Shown one piece after another: positions 26,273-38,399 of a DNA stretch of 64,000 bases; position 1 is the stretch's first letter, and each line of letters starts with the position of its first letter. The notes below the pieces were generated by a model. The model saw only the letters and a list, made by a program, of their open reading frames with translations, ran no database searches and had not been told where the DNA came from. Source of the DNA: Chamaecrista fasciculata (taxonomy: Eukaryota > Streptophyta > Magnoliopsida > Fabales > Fabaceae); assembly GCA_003254925.1 (NCBI GenBank), contig QANZ01015565.1:62001-126000 (forward strand). Reading direction: 5' to 3'. The translations under genes were made by a program, and so were the position numbers.

Positions 26273-26958
26273 GGCCAAAATATAAAGATCCCCCCTGAGT
26301 TTTAGGGTGGGTGCACATAAACTGGCGTTCGCGACGTCGGTGCCGTGATTATGGTCGACGAGGTCGAAGAGTCCTCGAGCGTAGAAGAGTAATAACCTCG
26401 CTATACTGGAATGTCCGTGAAGTTCGCCGATGGCCTTCGGAAACACCGGCCGGCCAAGTCTCTGTTCCTGGATGTGTCTCTATTTCAGTGAACTTGCAAG
26501 CGTAGCTAGCTTCGCCGCCGTGGATGTTCCTTTTTTTTCGAAAAAAAAAATGTTTCAAATATTAGTTTATTTATTTTTTCTTACACTTCGGTCTTATTAT
26601 AAAAAGGGAGGACCTTAATTCAAAAAATAAAATTTTTTGGATAATGTAAACTAATTTTTTCTTTTATTTAACAAAAAAATTGGATGGAAATTGGAAAAAG
26701 AGTGAGGGTAGAACTTTTTAGAAACTTAAGGGATCAAAACAGAACTTTGAGCAAACTTGAGGAACCAAAATAGGGCTTTGGCTTATATTTTTTTTTATGA
26801 AATTACTATTATACCCTCGCTGATTTGGCCTAAAATTTAACATAAGGGTGTTATTTGCACGTAATTGAAAACTCAGGGTCCTATTTCCACAATTTAAAAA
26901 CTCAAGGGTGTTATGTGCACCCACCCTAAAACTCAGGGGGTGTTTCTGCATTTTAGCC
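26273..26958. mobile_element. MULE-like element carrying a GC-rich insert
   Basis: The terminal inverted repeats are about 48 bp: GGCCAAAATATAAAGATCCC at the left and the inverted GGCTAAAATGCAGAAACACC at the right, with a highly conserved CTGAGTTTTAGGGTGGGTGC inside. The flanks are perfect 9-bp repeats TTTTATTTT (26264-26272 and 26959-26967). A GC-rich block at 26321-26530 stands out from the AT-rich arms. A truncated older element with GGATCAAAACAGAAC / GAGGAACCAAAATAGGGC blocks lies at about 26690-26780. Confidence 0.8.
26321..26530 (-). pseudogene. Probable captured gene fragment, unidentified
   Basis: About 200 bp with roughly 55% GC, starting directly at the inner edge of the left terminal repeat. 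The best minus-strand reading contains [20 protein letters not shown] followed by [15 protein letters not shown], with a stop upstream. Codon-like composition and the transposon context suggest a captured exon, but no family was recognised and the reading frame is uncertain. Confidence 0.4.
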
Positions 26959-27107
26959 TTTTATTTTATACGCTTTGCTTCATAATTTTATTATTTTAAA
27001 ATGTAATTAACTTATTTATTGTTTAATATATCAATGTTGGTTTCCATAATTTTTCATATTTAGTGATTTAAGTTTCTTTAATAGAGTTTAGAAAAACCTA
27101 GTCGCAA

Positions 27108-27255
27108 CATCTCTCTCAAGCTCTCAAAACCTACTCGCCTCTATTACTTCCGTCTTAGGCTGTCGTTGCTTTATAGCGCTGCATCTCTCTCAAACTATCT
27201 CAAGACCTACTCGCCTCCACTACTTCCATCTTAAGCTGCCGTTGCTTTGCAGCGG
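27108..27255. repeat. Imperfect 74-bp tandem duplication
   Basis: Positions 27108-27181 and 27182-27255 both start CATCTCTCTCAA and contain CCTACTCGCCTC and TACTTCC, with about ten differences between them. No gene assigned. The surrounding 26960-27960 is otherwise AT-rich intergenic sequence. Confidence 0.75.
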
Positions 27256-27963
27256 TAGTCCTCTCCTCCCACTTTTCCAAACGCACCGCTTTCGGGTCGT
27301 GGTTCTATTGCCTTCGGGTTGTGCTTCTCTCCGGCTTTCAGGTCGTGTTTCTCGCTTCTCTTTTTTCTCCAATAAACTTAAATCTCAATCCCTTTGTAGT
27401 TTTCATGTTAGATTTAATTATTTTTTTTTCTAGTTTTGAATCCTTGACAAAGTTTGCAATATCTTTGGTGTGATGCTGATGACTCTCATCTTTTGATAAT
27501 GTTTTTGGACTCTATTAGCCAAATATGAGTTGATCAATAGTGAGTACGAAAGTAAATAGTTTGTTGGCAACACATTTTGTGATGATTTTCATCCTCATAA
27601 TTTATTCCTTCTAGAATAAGTTCTTCCTCAAGATATCTTTCGTATAAGACTTATTTATGCATAATCGCCCAATAGTTCAACAATGTTACTTTTTATACTT
27701 TTCCTCCGTTTAGTTTTTATCTAATATATTTTTCTTTTTATATAAAAAAAGATTTCTTTGATAAAGTTTAAAGATAACGAAATATATTAAATACATACAA
27801 AAAAAATAGGGTAATGTTACAAAACTCTAGATAACTTTAGCTCCTTATTTTCTATTTCTTTCTCCCTCCTTATTTTGTTTAATCTTTGAAAAATAAAATA
27901 AAACAAATATCAATTCTGACCATACAAAGAATAATATATAATGGTTGAAATGGGAATAACTTA

Positions 27964-28239
27964 GGCTCCGTTTGGTATCCTTTTGGGTATGTAAAGGAAA
28001 GGGTTTTACAAGGGAAAAATTGTGAGGGAAAGGAAAAGTAGTTGAGGGAATGTAAAGTAGGTAAAAAATGAAAGTGTTTGGTATAAAAAGATATGGGAGG
28101 GAAAGTAAAATAGATATAGAAAAAAATGACAAAAATGCCCTTCCCACAACCANTAAATTACCATACCAAACACATGAAAGTCTTGAAATCCGTGTAGTTT
28201 TACAATGTAAAACTCATTTCATGTGTAGCAAACGGAGCC
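27964..28239. mobile_element. Tourist-like MITE upstream of RDR6
   Basis: The ends are GGCTCCGTTTGGTATCC and (inverted) GGCTCCGTTTGCTACAC, flanked by TTA on both sides (27961-27963 and 28240-28242), as expected for PIF/Harbinger MITEs. The two halves are complementary in purine-rich and pyrimidine-rich runs. A single N sits at 28153. Confidence 0.75.
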
Positions 28240-28615
28240 TTAACCTATTGGGCTTTTTAAAGCAAAACCCAAAAAAATATTCGTTCTCAAATTTTCATAT
28301 TGTAAGGTATACAATGCCTAATTCGTGACCAAGAAGGAAATGACACAACTAGCCTCTCGTACGAGATGGAGTTCCGTCGTGACCTGATGAGTGAATGCGA
28401 AAAGCAAAACCAAAGCGGGAAAATGAAAAAAAAAAAAAACACAAGAATTCTTAATATAGACGAAGACGCACTGTTCTCATAAACTTGCTAGAGAAGCTAA
28501 ATAATGAATACTGAATAGCACTCGACCCATCTGCATATACTTCCTTCACTGCCTCGCTCATTCTCATTTCCTTCTCACTCCGCAATTTCCTTCAAGATTC
28601 TACCTAACTCATAAG

Positions 28616-29394
28616 GTTAGTTTCTTCTTTCTCATCCCAATTTCGTTCACGCTTTTGATCAATTTCACTGTTTCACTAACTCCGATCAAAGGGCATTGTT
28701 TCGACGATGCTAGTAATTTCTTGAAATTGGTTACTTGAGCTTTGGTTTATTGATGATTACGCTATTCGCAGTGTTTGTCCGCGACGCATGTAGTGTGATT
28801 TTTTTTTTTTCGGTTTCTTTGGTTTCTGGTTTCAACCAGAGATTTAGGTAAAGTTCACAAAACTTAGTACGCTTCGAACCCAAGGTATAAGTGTGGCGTT
28901 ATTGGTGTATCACAGTGTCGTTTGAGACTTTGAGTCTATCTTGAGAACGACCCTGCATAACTGCCACATAATACTTATGCTGCTATCCTATTGACATGCT
29001 AATTAGAAAACAGGAAATAAGATTAATTAAATAAACATAAATAACTGACTCAACCTATAACTAAGGAACTAAATGAAAGTGCAGTTGTGATGATCCTCTT
29101 TCTTTCTCTTTTTAATTTTTTTTCCCTTTTTCTTGGTCCTCTTTTTATGGGATTAGTGGGGATAGTGGTAGTTGGAGTCGTATCATTATTCCTTGTGCAT
29201 CACCAATTATGAAATTTCTTAGTTGTTTGTTCAATTGTTTTATACTTGTGACCACAAGAATGTTACTTTTGATAGACAAGCTTACGACTTTATTAGAACT
29301 GTTGTTTCCCGCTTCCCTTTTCTTCTTAGCTATGTTTGTAGGCCATCTCAAAGGATAATCTAAGCAATAAGAATGTGAAATTTATATTTTTTAG
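28616..29394 (+). other. 5'-UTR intron of RDR6
   Basis: The donor ATAAG|GTTAGT at 28615/28616 and the acceptor TTTTTTAG at 29394 lie just upstream of the start codon at 29407. The leader exon is probably about 28450-28615. Arabidopsis RDR6 also has a leader intron, as I recall. Confidence 0.55.
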
Positions 29395-29406
29395 ATCATT
29401 TCAAAA

Positions 29407-32400
29407 ATGGAGCATGAAGGAAGCGTGAAAAATACTTTAGTTACTCAAGTTGGTGTTGGTGGATTCGACAATCAGGTCAAAGCAAAGGAACTGGTGACAT
29501 ACTTGGAAGATAAAATTGGACTTGTATACAGGTGTCGGCTGAAAACTTCTTCGACCCCGCCTGAGTCTTATCCAGATTTTAAAATCATTGATACCGCAGA
29601 GATTGAAAGAACAGATGACTATAAGAAGGTTGAGCCTCATGCATTTGTGCATTTTGCATTACCTGAATCTGCAACTGAGGCCCTCAATGCTGCAGGTCGC
29701 TGTGATCTACTTTGGAAGAACCAAAGTTTAAAGGTTAGTTTGGGACCTGAAAATCCATACTTCTTGAACCAAAGGAGGAGAACTACAACACCTTATAAGT
29801 TATCCGATGTACTTGTTGAGATTGGGACTTTGGTTAACCCAGATGACTTTGTGGTTGCTTGGAGAGGACCTAACAAAGGAGTCAACTTTCTGGTAGATCC
29901 ATTTGATGGCATGTGCAAAATTTGTTTCAACAGAGATATTGCTTTCTCTTTTAAAGGCACAGACGAAAAGGCAGTGATAAAGTGTGATTTTCAGGTAGGG
30001 TTCTTGGTTAGAGACATTTTTGACATCAGGAGATACCATGATACATCGTATCTAGTTACTCTATTGCATCTGTCTTCCTCACCTTGGGTTTGGTATAGAA
30101 CTGCTGATGATGACATTGAAGAATCGGTTCCATTTGATTTGCTGGACGATGATGATCCTTGGATTAGAACAACTGATTTTACACCTTCTGGGGCCATTGG
30201 CCGATGCAAATTTTTTAGAATCTCTATCCCACCTAGGTATGGTGGAAAATTGAAAAAGGCAATGGATTATCTTCTTAAAGGCCAAAGAGTCCAGGAGATT
30301 TCACTTCAACGGCCCATTAGGGTAAGACAAGAACCCTCTTATGGGATGCCCATGTTAGATCCTTTCTTCTGCATTCATTTCCAGGAAGGCATCACATTTG
30401 AGTGTACGTTCTTAATCAATGCACTCTTACACAGAGGCACACTCAATCAGTACAGTTTGTCAGATAGCTTTTTTGGGTTGCTGAGAAGTCAAACTGAGGA
30501 GGTCAATGTGGCTGCACTGAAGCACTTGTGCACTTACAAGCGTCCAGTGTTTGATGCTGCCAAGAGACTAAAAGCAGTCCAAGAATGGTTGCTCAGAAAT
30601 CCTAAGCTTTTGCAGAGCTCTAAGCAGGTAGAAGATATTGTTGAGGTTCGAAGACTGGCTATAACTCCAACTAAAGCCTATTGTCTACCACCAGAAGTTG
30701 AAATGTCCAATAGGGTTCTCAGGAAATTCAAAGATGTTGCAGATCGCTTCTTGAGAGTCACATTTATGGATGAAGGCATGCAGACAATCAATGCAAATGC
30801 TCTGAACTACTATGTTGCTCCTATAGTGAGGGAAATAACATCAAACACCTTTCCACAGAAGACAAATATATATAGAAGGGTGAAGAGTATCTTGGAGGAG
30901 GGATTCTACTTATGTGGTCGAAAATATTCATTTCTGGCTTTCTCATCCAATCAACTGAGAGATCGATCTGCTTGGTTTTTCGCTGAAGAAAAGAAAAAAA
31001 GTTGTGATGATATAAGAAGTTGGATGGGCAAGTTTAATCAGAAGAATGTTGCAAAATGTGCTGCTAGGATGGGACAGTGCTTCTCATCTACATATGCAAC
31101 TGTGGAGGTTCCATCAAATGAAGTTTCTTCCATACCTGATATTCAGAGGAATAATTATGATTTCTCTGATGGAATTGGTATTATTATTCCTGACCTTGCG
31201 AGGGAAGTAGCTAAAATATTGAAATTGGATGATGTACCCTCGGCTTATCAGATAAGATATGCCGGTTTTAAAGGGGTTGTGGCCTGTTGGCCCGCTAAAG
31301 AGGATGGATTCCAACTCTTTCTAAGGTCTAGTATGAATAAGTTTCAATCTGCTCACACTACCTTGGAGATTTGTGCTTGGACTAGATATCAGCCTGGTTT
31401 CCTCAATCGGCAGATTGTGACATTGCTTTCAGCATTGGATGTGCCTGATGAAGTATTTTGGAACATGCAGGAGGCAATGGTTTCTAAGTTAGATCAAATG
31501 CTTGTGGATGCAGATGTGGCTTATGATGTTCTCACTAAGTCTTGTGCTGACAATGGGAATGCTGCTGCAATAATGTTAAGTGTTGGTTTTAATCCCCAAT
31601 TGGAACCTCATCTTAGGGGCATCTTAACTTCTGTACGTGCTGCACAGCTTTGTGGCCTTAGAGAAAAAGCTAGGATCTTTGTCTCATCTGGGCGATGGTT
31701 GATGGGTGTCTTGGATGAGTTGGGTGTGCTTGAACATGGACAATGCTTCATCCAAGTCTCCAATCCTTCGCTAGAAAATTGTTTCTCAAACCATGGTTCA
31801 AGATTTAAAGGGACAAAGAACCTGCAAGTAGTTAAAGGCTTTGTGGTGATAGCAAAAAACCCTTGTCTCCATCCTGGAGATGTAAGGGTTTTGGAAGCAG
31901 TTGATGCTCCTGAGTTGCATCATTTGTACGATTGTCTTGTTTTCCCTCAGAAAGGTGATAGGCCCCATACTAATGAGGCTTCTGGGAGTGACCTTGATGG
32001 GGACCTTTATTTTGTCACTTGGGATGAGAATCTTATTCCACCCAGTAAGAAGAGTTGGATTCCCATGGATTATTCTCCTCAAGAGAGCAAACTCGTGGCA
32101 CGTCAAGTCACTACTCGAGTATGTGTTATTTGGTTTTCATCTCTAATGTTCCATATCTAATTACAAGTTATCACCTTGTTTTGCATGGGTAAAACTAAAT
32201 GGGTCTGTTGTGTTTTTCTTACATGAATTGTGTTATATCTACATGCATTATATATATCATGAGGCATGTTCAGGAGAAGGACTTGCCAGTGAATTAATGG
32301 AAGTTAATTATGAGGAGATATTCTTCTGATCTAAATAGACACTAAAAATGTTGAAGTATTCTAGGAACATGAAACATTTAACATATGGAAAATTTGCATA

Positions 32401-33884
32401 TGAAATGATGCCTACAATCTTGCATGACTATGAAATGAAATTTTTAGTTATTTGGTAGCATTGCCATCATTATACTGTTCTGCTCTTGTTTATGGTAACC
32501 ATGCACAACTTCTTTTGTATCAAGTTCTGTTATCTTGATCTACCATATTTAATATGCATTATTATGAAGTTTACATTTATTTGTGTTCTAAAAATTAATA
32601 TTGTTAGGCTTGAGATCTTATATAGGATGGAAAATAACATAAAATAGATTGTGTTCCACCACCTGAGACCAAAATAATATATATTAGCATGCTGGGCTAA
32701 GTGGGGTTTTATCTTGCTTGCAAGATTGGGATCCTTGTCCTATTACACATGGGATCGACCAAAGTTTTGGGTTGATCTTGCTAGTGAAGTTAACAACATT
32801 TCCGAAAGATGGTCTGTCTTTAGCTATACGAGTCCAGGGATTCTACGTAATGCTCTTTGATCCATAGGATGAGATGAATTGGGAGATGGGTTTCAAAAAG
32901 AAATTGCCCAAGGTTAATTATTGTAAATGTTTTTCTTTTCTTTATCAACAATGCCTGAAGTTGTGAAACTTGTTTTAAATATTGCAGGACATAATTGAAT
33001 TTTTTGTGAAAAATATGGTGAATGAGAATTTAGGGGCAATCTGCAATGCCCATGTGGTACATGCTGATCAAAGTGATTTGGGAGCTATGGATGAGAAGTG
33101 CCTGGACCTAGCTGAGTTAGCAGCCTTGGCTGTTGACTTTCCAAAGACAGGAAAGATTGTTGCAATGCCGCCTCATCTGAAACCAAAAGTGTACCCTGAT
33201 TTTATGGGGAAAGAGCCGCACCAAACTTACAAATCCAAGAAAATCCTTGGTAGGCTTTACAGGAAAATCAAAGATGCTTATGATGAAGACATTGACGGTG
33301 CTGGTTTGAAGCATGTACTGGGTGATATACCATATGATGCTGATCTTGAGGTTTCAGGGTCTGCTGAGTTCATCACTAATGCTTGGGAGCAGAAGTGCTC
33401 TTATGACGGTCAGTTGAGTGGACTGCTAGGTCAATATAAAGTGGAGAGAGAAGAAGAAGTTGTAACTGGACATATCTGGTCCATGCCAAAATACAGCAGC
33501 AGGAAGCAAGGAGATCTGAAGGAAAGGCTTAAGCATGCTTATAATGCCCTGAAAAGAGACTATAGGCAAGCTTTTGAGAAACTGAATTTGGATATGGAAG
33601 AATTAGATGATGAAGAAAAACACTTGATATATGAAAGGAAGGCATCCGCCTGGTATCAAGTAACATATCATCCTAAATGGGTGAAAAAGTCTCTTGATCT
33701 TCTAGACATATCCCCAGAGACTCAAGGGTCCAGTGGTCTTGGAAATAAAGTGATGCTTAGTTTCCCTTGGATTGCAGTTGACTACCTGGCTCGCATTAAG
33801 ATAAGGAAGCGACAAGGACTCGGAAATGTTGATTCAAGTAGGCCAGTTGATTCTCTGGCAAAGTACCTATCTGAAAGACTATAA
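29407..33884 (+). CDS. RDR6: RNA-dependent RNA polymerase 6 (RDR6/SGS2/SDE1 orthologue)
   Basis: Copies aberrant or cleaved single-stranded RNA into dsRNA for DCL4/DCL2, producing tasiRNA and secondary siRNA; it acts with SGS3 in cytoplasmic siRNA bodies and contributes to antiviral silencing and transgene silencing. Two coding exons, 29407-32118 and 32988-33884, join in phase 0 to 1202 aa (Arabidopsis about 1196). The N-terminal stretch begins MEHEGSVKNTLVTQVGVGGF, followed by an RRM-like region with VEPHAFVHFALPES. The catalytic core contains the invariant DLDGD at residues 862-866 (GSDLDGDLYF), preceded by AKNPCLHPGDVR and FPQKGDRPHTNE. The C-terminus ends DSLAKYLSERL as in RDR6. There is no frameshift or internal stop. 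The intron lies shortly after the catalytic motif, as in the family. A Tourist-like MITE lies about 200-250 bp upstream of the probable leader exon. Confidence 0.97.
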
Positions 33885-35150
33885 GTCTTTGTTTTCTGCT
33901 CCGAGTTTGGCTACAAGGCCCCTCTGCCATATCCCAAATATAAGATTTGTGTCGTTTATTTGTTTGGTGTTCAGTGTAACTGCTTTGTTTTTATCTTATC
34001 TGCTTATTTCCATCTTCTGTAATAACTCTCTGGCAACATGTGCTTGGTCAGTCACATCTGAGACGTTGGCTTGTATCAATGTGTTGTTCACATGGTGATG
34101 GAGATGCCAGAAACTAGATTTGGTGGAATATAATGTCTTGTGTTAGTTGATCAATGTCAAACATTTGAATTTACCGTCACCCATGATTGTGATAAGCTTT
34201 GATGTTTTGTGTTTTTTACCCCTCTTTAAGATAAGCTTGTTGAATGTGAATATTGGAATTAGCCTAAATTATTGATAGGCTCAATAGAGTAGGGTGGAGA
34301 GTTGACTTTATTTATATGCCAGCTGTTTCTCATTTTTCTTAGTTCTCCTCCACTCAGAATCTACAATTTTCTAATTTTTACTGCAACCTCATGAGCTTCA
34401 GACCATTTATTGACAAGTCTCTACAATTGGTTGTCAAATATTGGTAGAAATGTAGAATACGAAGAAATTAACAAAAACTGTTGAAAGGCTTATTATGATG
34501 GCCATATTGAGTCTATATATTGACGCTTGGTCCATTGGTATGTGGTGAGAAGTGAAGAGTGATGAGTTGTAGCAACTAGCAAATAGCAAGTATGAGTGTC
34601 TTAAAGTGCAACAAGTAAAGTTATTGTCAGGGGAGTGAAGTTTTAAGTTAGTAATTGTGAGTGTGAAAGTGAGTCTTCTGTTATGCGAGTGGCAGACATT
34701 ATTTATACAACTTTATTATAATTAATTAAGTCTGTTCATTTGTAGGAAGGCTTATAATTCTACATATCATGTACTGTGCTTTAGGGTATCCTTATCCAGC
34801 ATTTATCATTCTCAAGGAACACTCTTAAAAGAAGTTTGAGTGGACTCTTAAGTCAAATGTCCCTCCTCTTGAGCAATGCGTGTTGAACTTGAGTTTATGG
34901 GTTGATTGGGGGAGAAAGATTAAAAACTATGGTAATGTACGACAATCTACTGAATTAATATGCAAAATCAGTTTAGTTCTTCAATAATTTGGAAGAAAAT
35001 TTTTCCCCACAAAAGTACATGAGAGATAGTAATTAAATGGATGACTAGCATCATTTTCACATTTATGAAGAAAGAGACCGGAAGTATGGCAGAGTTTGTA
35101 ACCAGACAGAGACTTTTCTCTGCATATGAAATTTACTCCAAATAATAATA

Positions 35151-35543
35151 AGAGTAAATTAATGATTTGATCTTTGAAAGATGATAAAATTTTCAATTTA
35201 GTCCCTGAAATATAAAATTATAAGATTTAGTCTCTAAAAGATACAATCACAATTAATTTGATCCTTTTGTTAAGATATTAATTCAAATTTAACCATTAAT
35301 ATGGTTTTTAACATCAATAATTTAGTATAATGTCAATAAAATTTAGAATCATATCAGATTTGTCAATACATTTTAATTAGCATATTTGGCAAAAAGACTA
35401 AAGTGATCGAAATTACATCTTTTGAGTAGTAAATCTTATAATTTTAATTTTTAAGAACTAAATTGAGAAATTTATCAACTTTTTAAGGAGTTGGCCAAGA
35501 AAAAAATATCACCTTTTTAGGAACTAAATCATTAATTTACTCT
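35151..35543. mobile_element. Inverted-repeat element, about 390 bp
   Basis: AGAGTAAATTAATGATTTGA at the left is matched by the inverted end TCATTAATTTACTCT at the right. The arms contain TTTAGTCCCTGAAA and inverted TTAGGAACTAAAT blocks. Target duplication is unclear because the flanks are ATA repeats. Confidence 0.55.
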
Positions 35544-37317
35544 AATTAGAATAATAATAGCAGCAGCAGCAGCAGATTTTGCTTCCTGAGAAGACAAATT
35601 TTGTATAAACAAATCACCTTGAGATTTATACAAAGTTATAAAAAAGTGAAATCTCCAATCCATAACTATTGTGATGATAATAATGACTCATCTTCATAAT
35701 TTGTACAGTATTGCTCTCCTTGATGGATTCACAGAGCCTAGCATTAAATGATAATCTAACTACTTTGGGTTATATCACACATCATCCCTTTTATGTCTAC
35801 CTCTCCTTTATGGTATTATAGAAGCTTAGCCAGCTTATTGGCTGTTACAAAAATCAAAATAAATTTAGACCACAGACTTTGGTGCTCAAAAAAACGAAGA
35901 CCAGCATCTTCCATTCATTTTGGTACTTTGAAATCTATTTATCCCCTTTTCTTTTTTTCTTTCTTTAGTTTATAGGACAGCAATATTAATGCTGTCAGAG
36001 CAACTTTAGAAAAGAACATCTCTCGCATGTGATCTTCATAGTAAAACATCTGTCATCCTCAAACCAACTTTTATTTTCACACTCCACTTGTATAAAAAAA
36101 ACTTGTTTTATGCCTAATATAATTAGCAGCTTAATTAAGTTGTCCATTCTCAAAACATCTCTGTCCTTGTTCTTTGTTTGCATGGATTCCCATCATTTGA
36201 TTTCTTGAATCTCAGGCTTGGTGTATCAATGTTAAGAGATAGTTAATCTAAGAAAAGACCTTTATATATATATATATATATACACTCTAGAAAGAGAAAG
36301 GAAAATGATATTGTGATAACGAACTCAGCATATCATGGACACGTGTACGAAGTTTTAATTGCTTGTAGCTTAATTAGAGGAAAAAAACTTTATGAATTTT
36401 TGTTTTATGTTTCTGTGGGTAGGTGAGTGTCTTAAATGACAAAGCAAATGATCCAAGTGATACCAAGTCCCTTCTGGCCTATCTTTCATATCCCACATGA
36501 ATATTTCATTCATACTTCTTCCTTTCCATCAAAATCTACAATAGTGATCAAGATTTTTAAGTAGACTTTGATGTACCTACATCATTATTTAAAAAATCTA
36601 ACAACTTCTTAATACATCAGTAATGCAATTAAAATGTTCTGGTCTGCTAACATTGAACGGTGCAGCTTATTATCATTCACTCATGAGTCAGATCACTTTA
36701 ATACATATAGATAATGAGCTCAATTTTGCAAAAGAGATCTTGAAGATCTAAGTATTTCGACAGACTTCATATGAAGTGGTCCACGTAAAGTGCTTGATAT
36801 AATGGAAAAAAAAAAAAGTTATTTCAGGACCAATTAACACAAAGGAAGTATAAATGCCATTACCAGAGTGGCAAATTTCTTAGCCCCACTGATTAACCAT
36901 TATGGATAAGACTCAAGTAAATGCTTGTTCAATGGATTTCAGAAACTGGCAGCTAACTTTAACGATGACAGAAGGGGAAAGTAGAACATAGGAATCAGGA
37001 TAAGAAGAAAGATAGGAAAAATAAGTTCTTAAATCAACTGTCCTCAATTATTATTATTAGGCCATTGGTTACAGAAAACAGTGCCTTGTTTTATTATTTA
37101 TATATATTTCAAACACATACTGTGAAATATATATATATATATATATCTATATATTTATCTACATTTGGTTCCAAGTACATAGCCCTGTATACTTTCAAGA
37201 CTGATGCATGGTGGATACAGTAATATCATAGTGAGAACAGAGAACCATTACAAACACTGATTATATACTAGCATTGTTTAAATAACTGAAGAAAGCAAAG
37301 ATAGTAGAAAATGGGAA

Positions 37318-37562
37318 GAACATATAATTTGGTCCCTGAAAGATACACAACTTGACAACTCAATCTCTAAACATCTAGTTTACACACTTTAATCCTTGAA
37401 AATCTTGGAGACAATACAACTTAATCCAGAAAGCCCAATTTTTAGGGACAAAAAGACTAACATATAATGGCACCATGACTTCTAGGGATTAAATATTGTA
37501 AACTAGACTTTCAAGGATTGAGTTGTTAACTCGTGGATCTTTCAGAAACCATTTTATATGTT
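37318..37562. repeat. Short inverted-repeat element near the SHINE gene
   Basis: CATATAATTTGGTCCCTGAAAG at the left pairs with the inverted CTTTCAGAAACC...TATATG end at the right. It ends about 25 bp from the stop codon of the minus-strand AP2/ERF gene, so it probably falls in the 3' UTR. Confidence 0.5.
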
Positions 37563-37586
37563 CACTATGTATATATATAGATATGA

Positions 37587-38390
37587 TTAATTGGTTGAAG
37601 AGGGAGAAGGAGTGGTGTTACAATTAAGAAGCTCTTCAATCATCTGCATTGCCACTTTGTGTTCTTCTTCATCTTCCACCTCACTTGCAGGCTGAGCAAT
37701 AGAGTCTTGTGGTGGTGGAGATGGTAATAATGTGGTGATGTCATCATGATTGTGCTTGTTGTTGGTGTTGGTGTTGGTGTTGTTGCCAAGGTGAAGCCTG
37801 ATGACCCAATTGGAGTGAGAGCGAGGACCAGGATTCTTCTGCCAAACACCAATGTGGGAATTATCAGAATCAAGCCTCAGACATGTGAGTGAAGAAGAAG
37901 AAGGGTCCTTGCTGCAGCATTTCTTGAGCTTTGTGGTCAAGAGATCAGAGAGAGCCTTGGGAGACAAGAAAGAATCAGAGGAAGAAGCTTTAGCTGCAGA
38001 ATCATCATGATTATCATCAACATCATTAATGATATTATCATGATGATGATGATGATTAGGGAAGTTGGTCTTTGCATTTCTTCCATTCATCAAAATGGCT
38101 GCTTGGTCATATGCTCTTGCTGCAGCTTCTGCTGTCTCAAATGTCCCCAGCCACACCCTTCTCTTACTGCACACCACACACACATTTCAGAATATAATAT
38201 CTAACACAATTAGTCATTAAAGAATCCCAATCAAGTAGGAATTAAGAATGATGAATGAAGAAAGTAAAAGAAGAAGAAAGAGGGATGATATGATATGATA
38301 TGATGATTACAGTAAAGGGTGGCGAATTTCTGACACCCAAGAGCCCCACTGGCGTTGCCTGACTCCTCTGAACTTTTTTGCTTGTACCAT
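37587..38390 (-). CDS. AP2/ERF transcription factor, SHINE/WIN1 clade
   Basis: Regulator of cuticle, wax and cutin biosynthesis genes in the SHN1/WIN1 group. Two exons, 38390-38311 and 38166-37587, join in phase 2 to 219 aa (Arabidopsis WIN1 about 199). The AP2 domain begins six residues from the start: [20 protein letters not shown], then [20 protein letters not shown] and [20 protein letters not shown] (to about residue 63). The intron splits the domain after HPLL. Downstream are the clade motifs: the [17 protein letters not shown] region, [18 protein letters not shown] (mm motif) and the terminal [11 protein letters not shown] (cm motif). Odd features are a run of five His and an Asn/Thr repeat, which account for the extra length. 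Confidence 0.95.
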
Positions 38391-38399
38391 GCTGGCGTG

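Larger units (their letters stand above)
33885..37586. other. RDR6 3' flank and intergenic region
   Basis: The first 250 bases are probably RDR6 3' UTR. The rest is AT-rich with no recognised gene. It holds an inverted-repeat element at 35151-35543, a CAG run at about 35559-35575, (TA)n runs near 36264-36282 and 37127-37145, and a GGTCCCTGAAAG-type element at about 37318-37562. Confidence 0.45.

Noticed and set aside
29800-32106. Several short minus-strand frames
   Set aside because: They are antisense shadows of the RDR6 exon.
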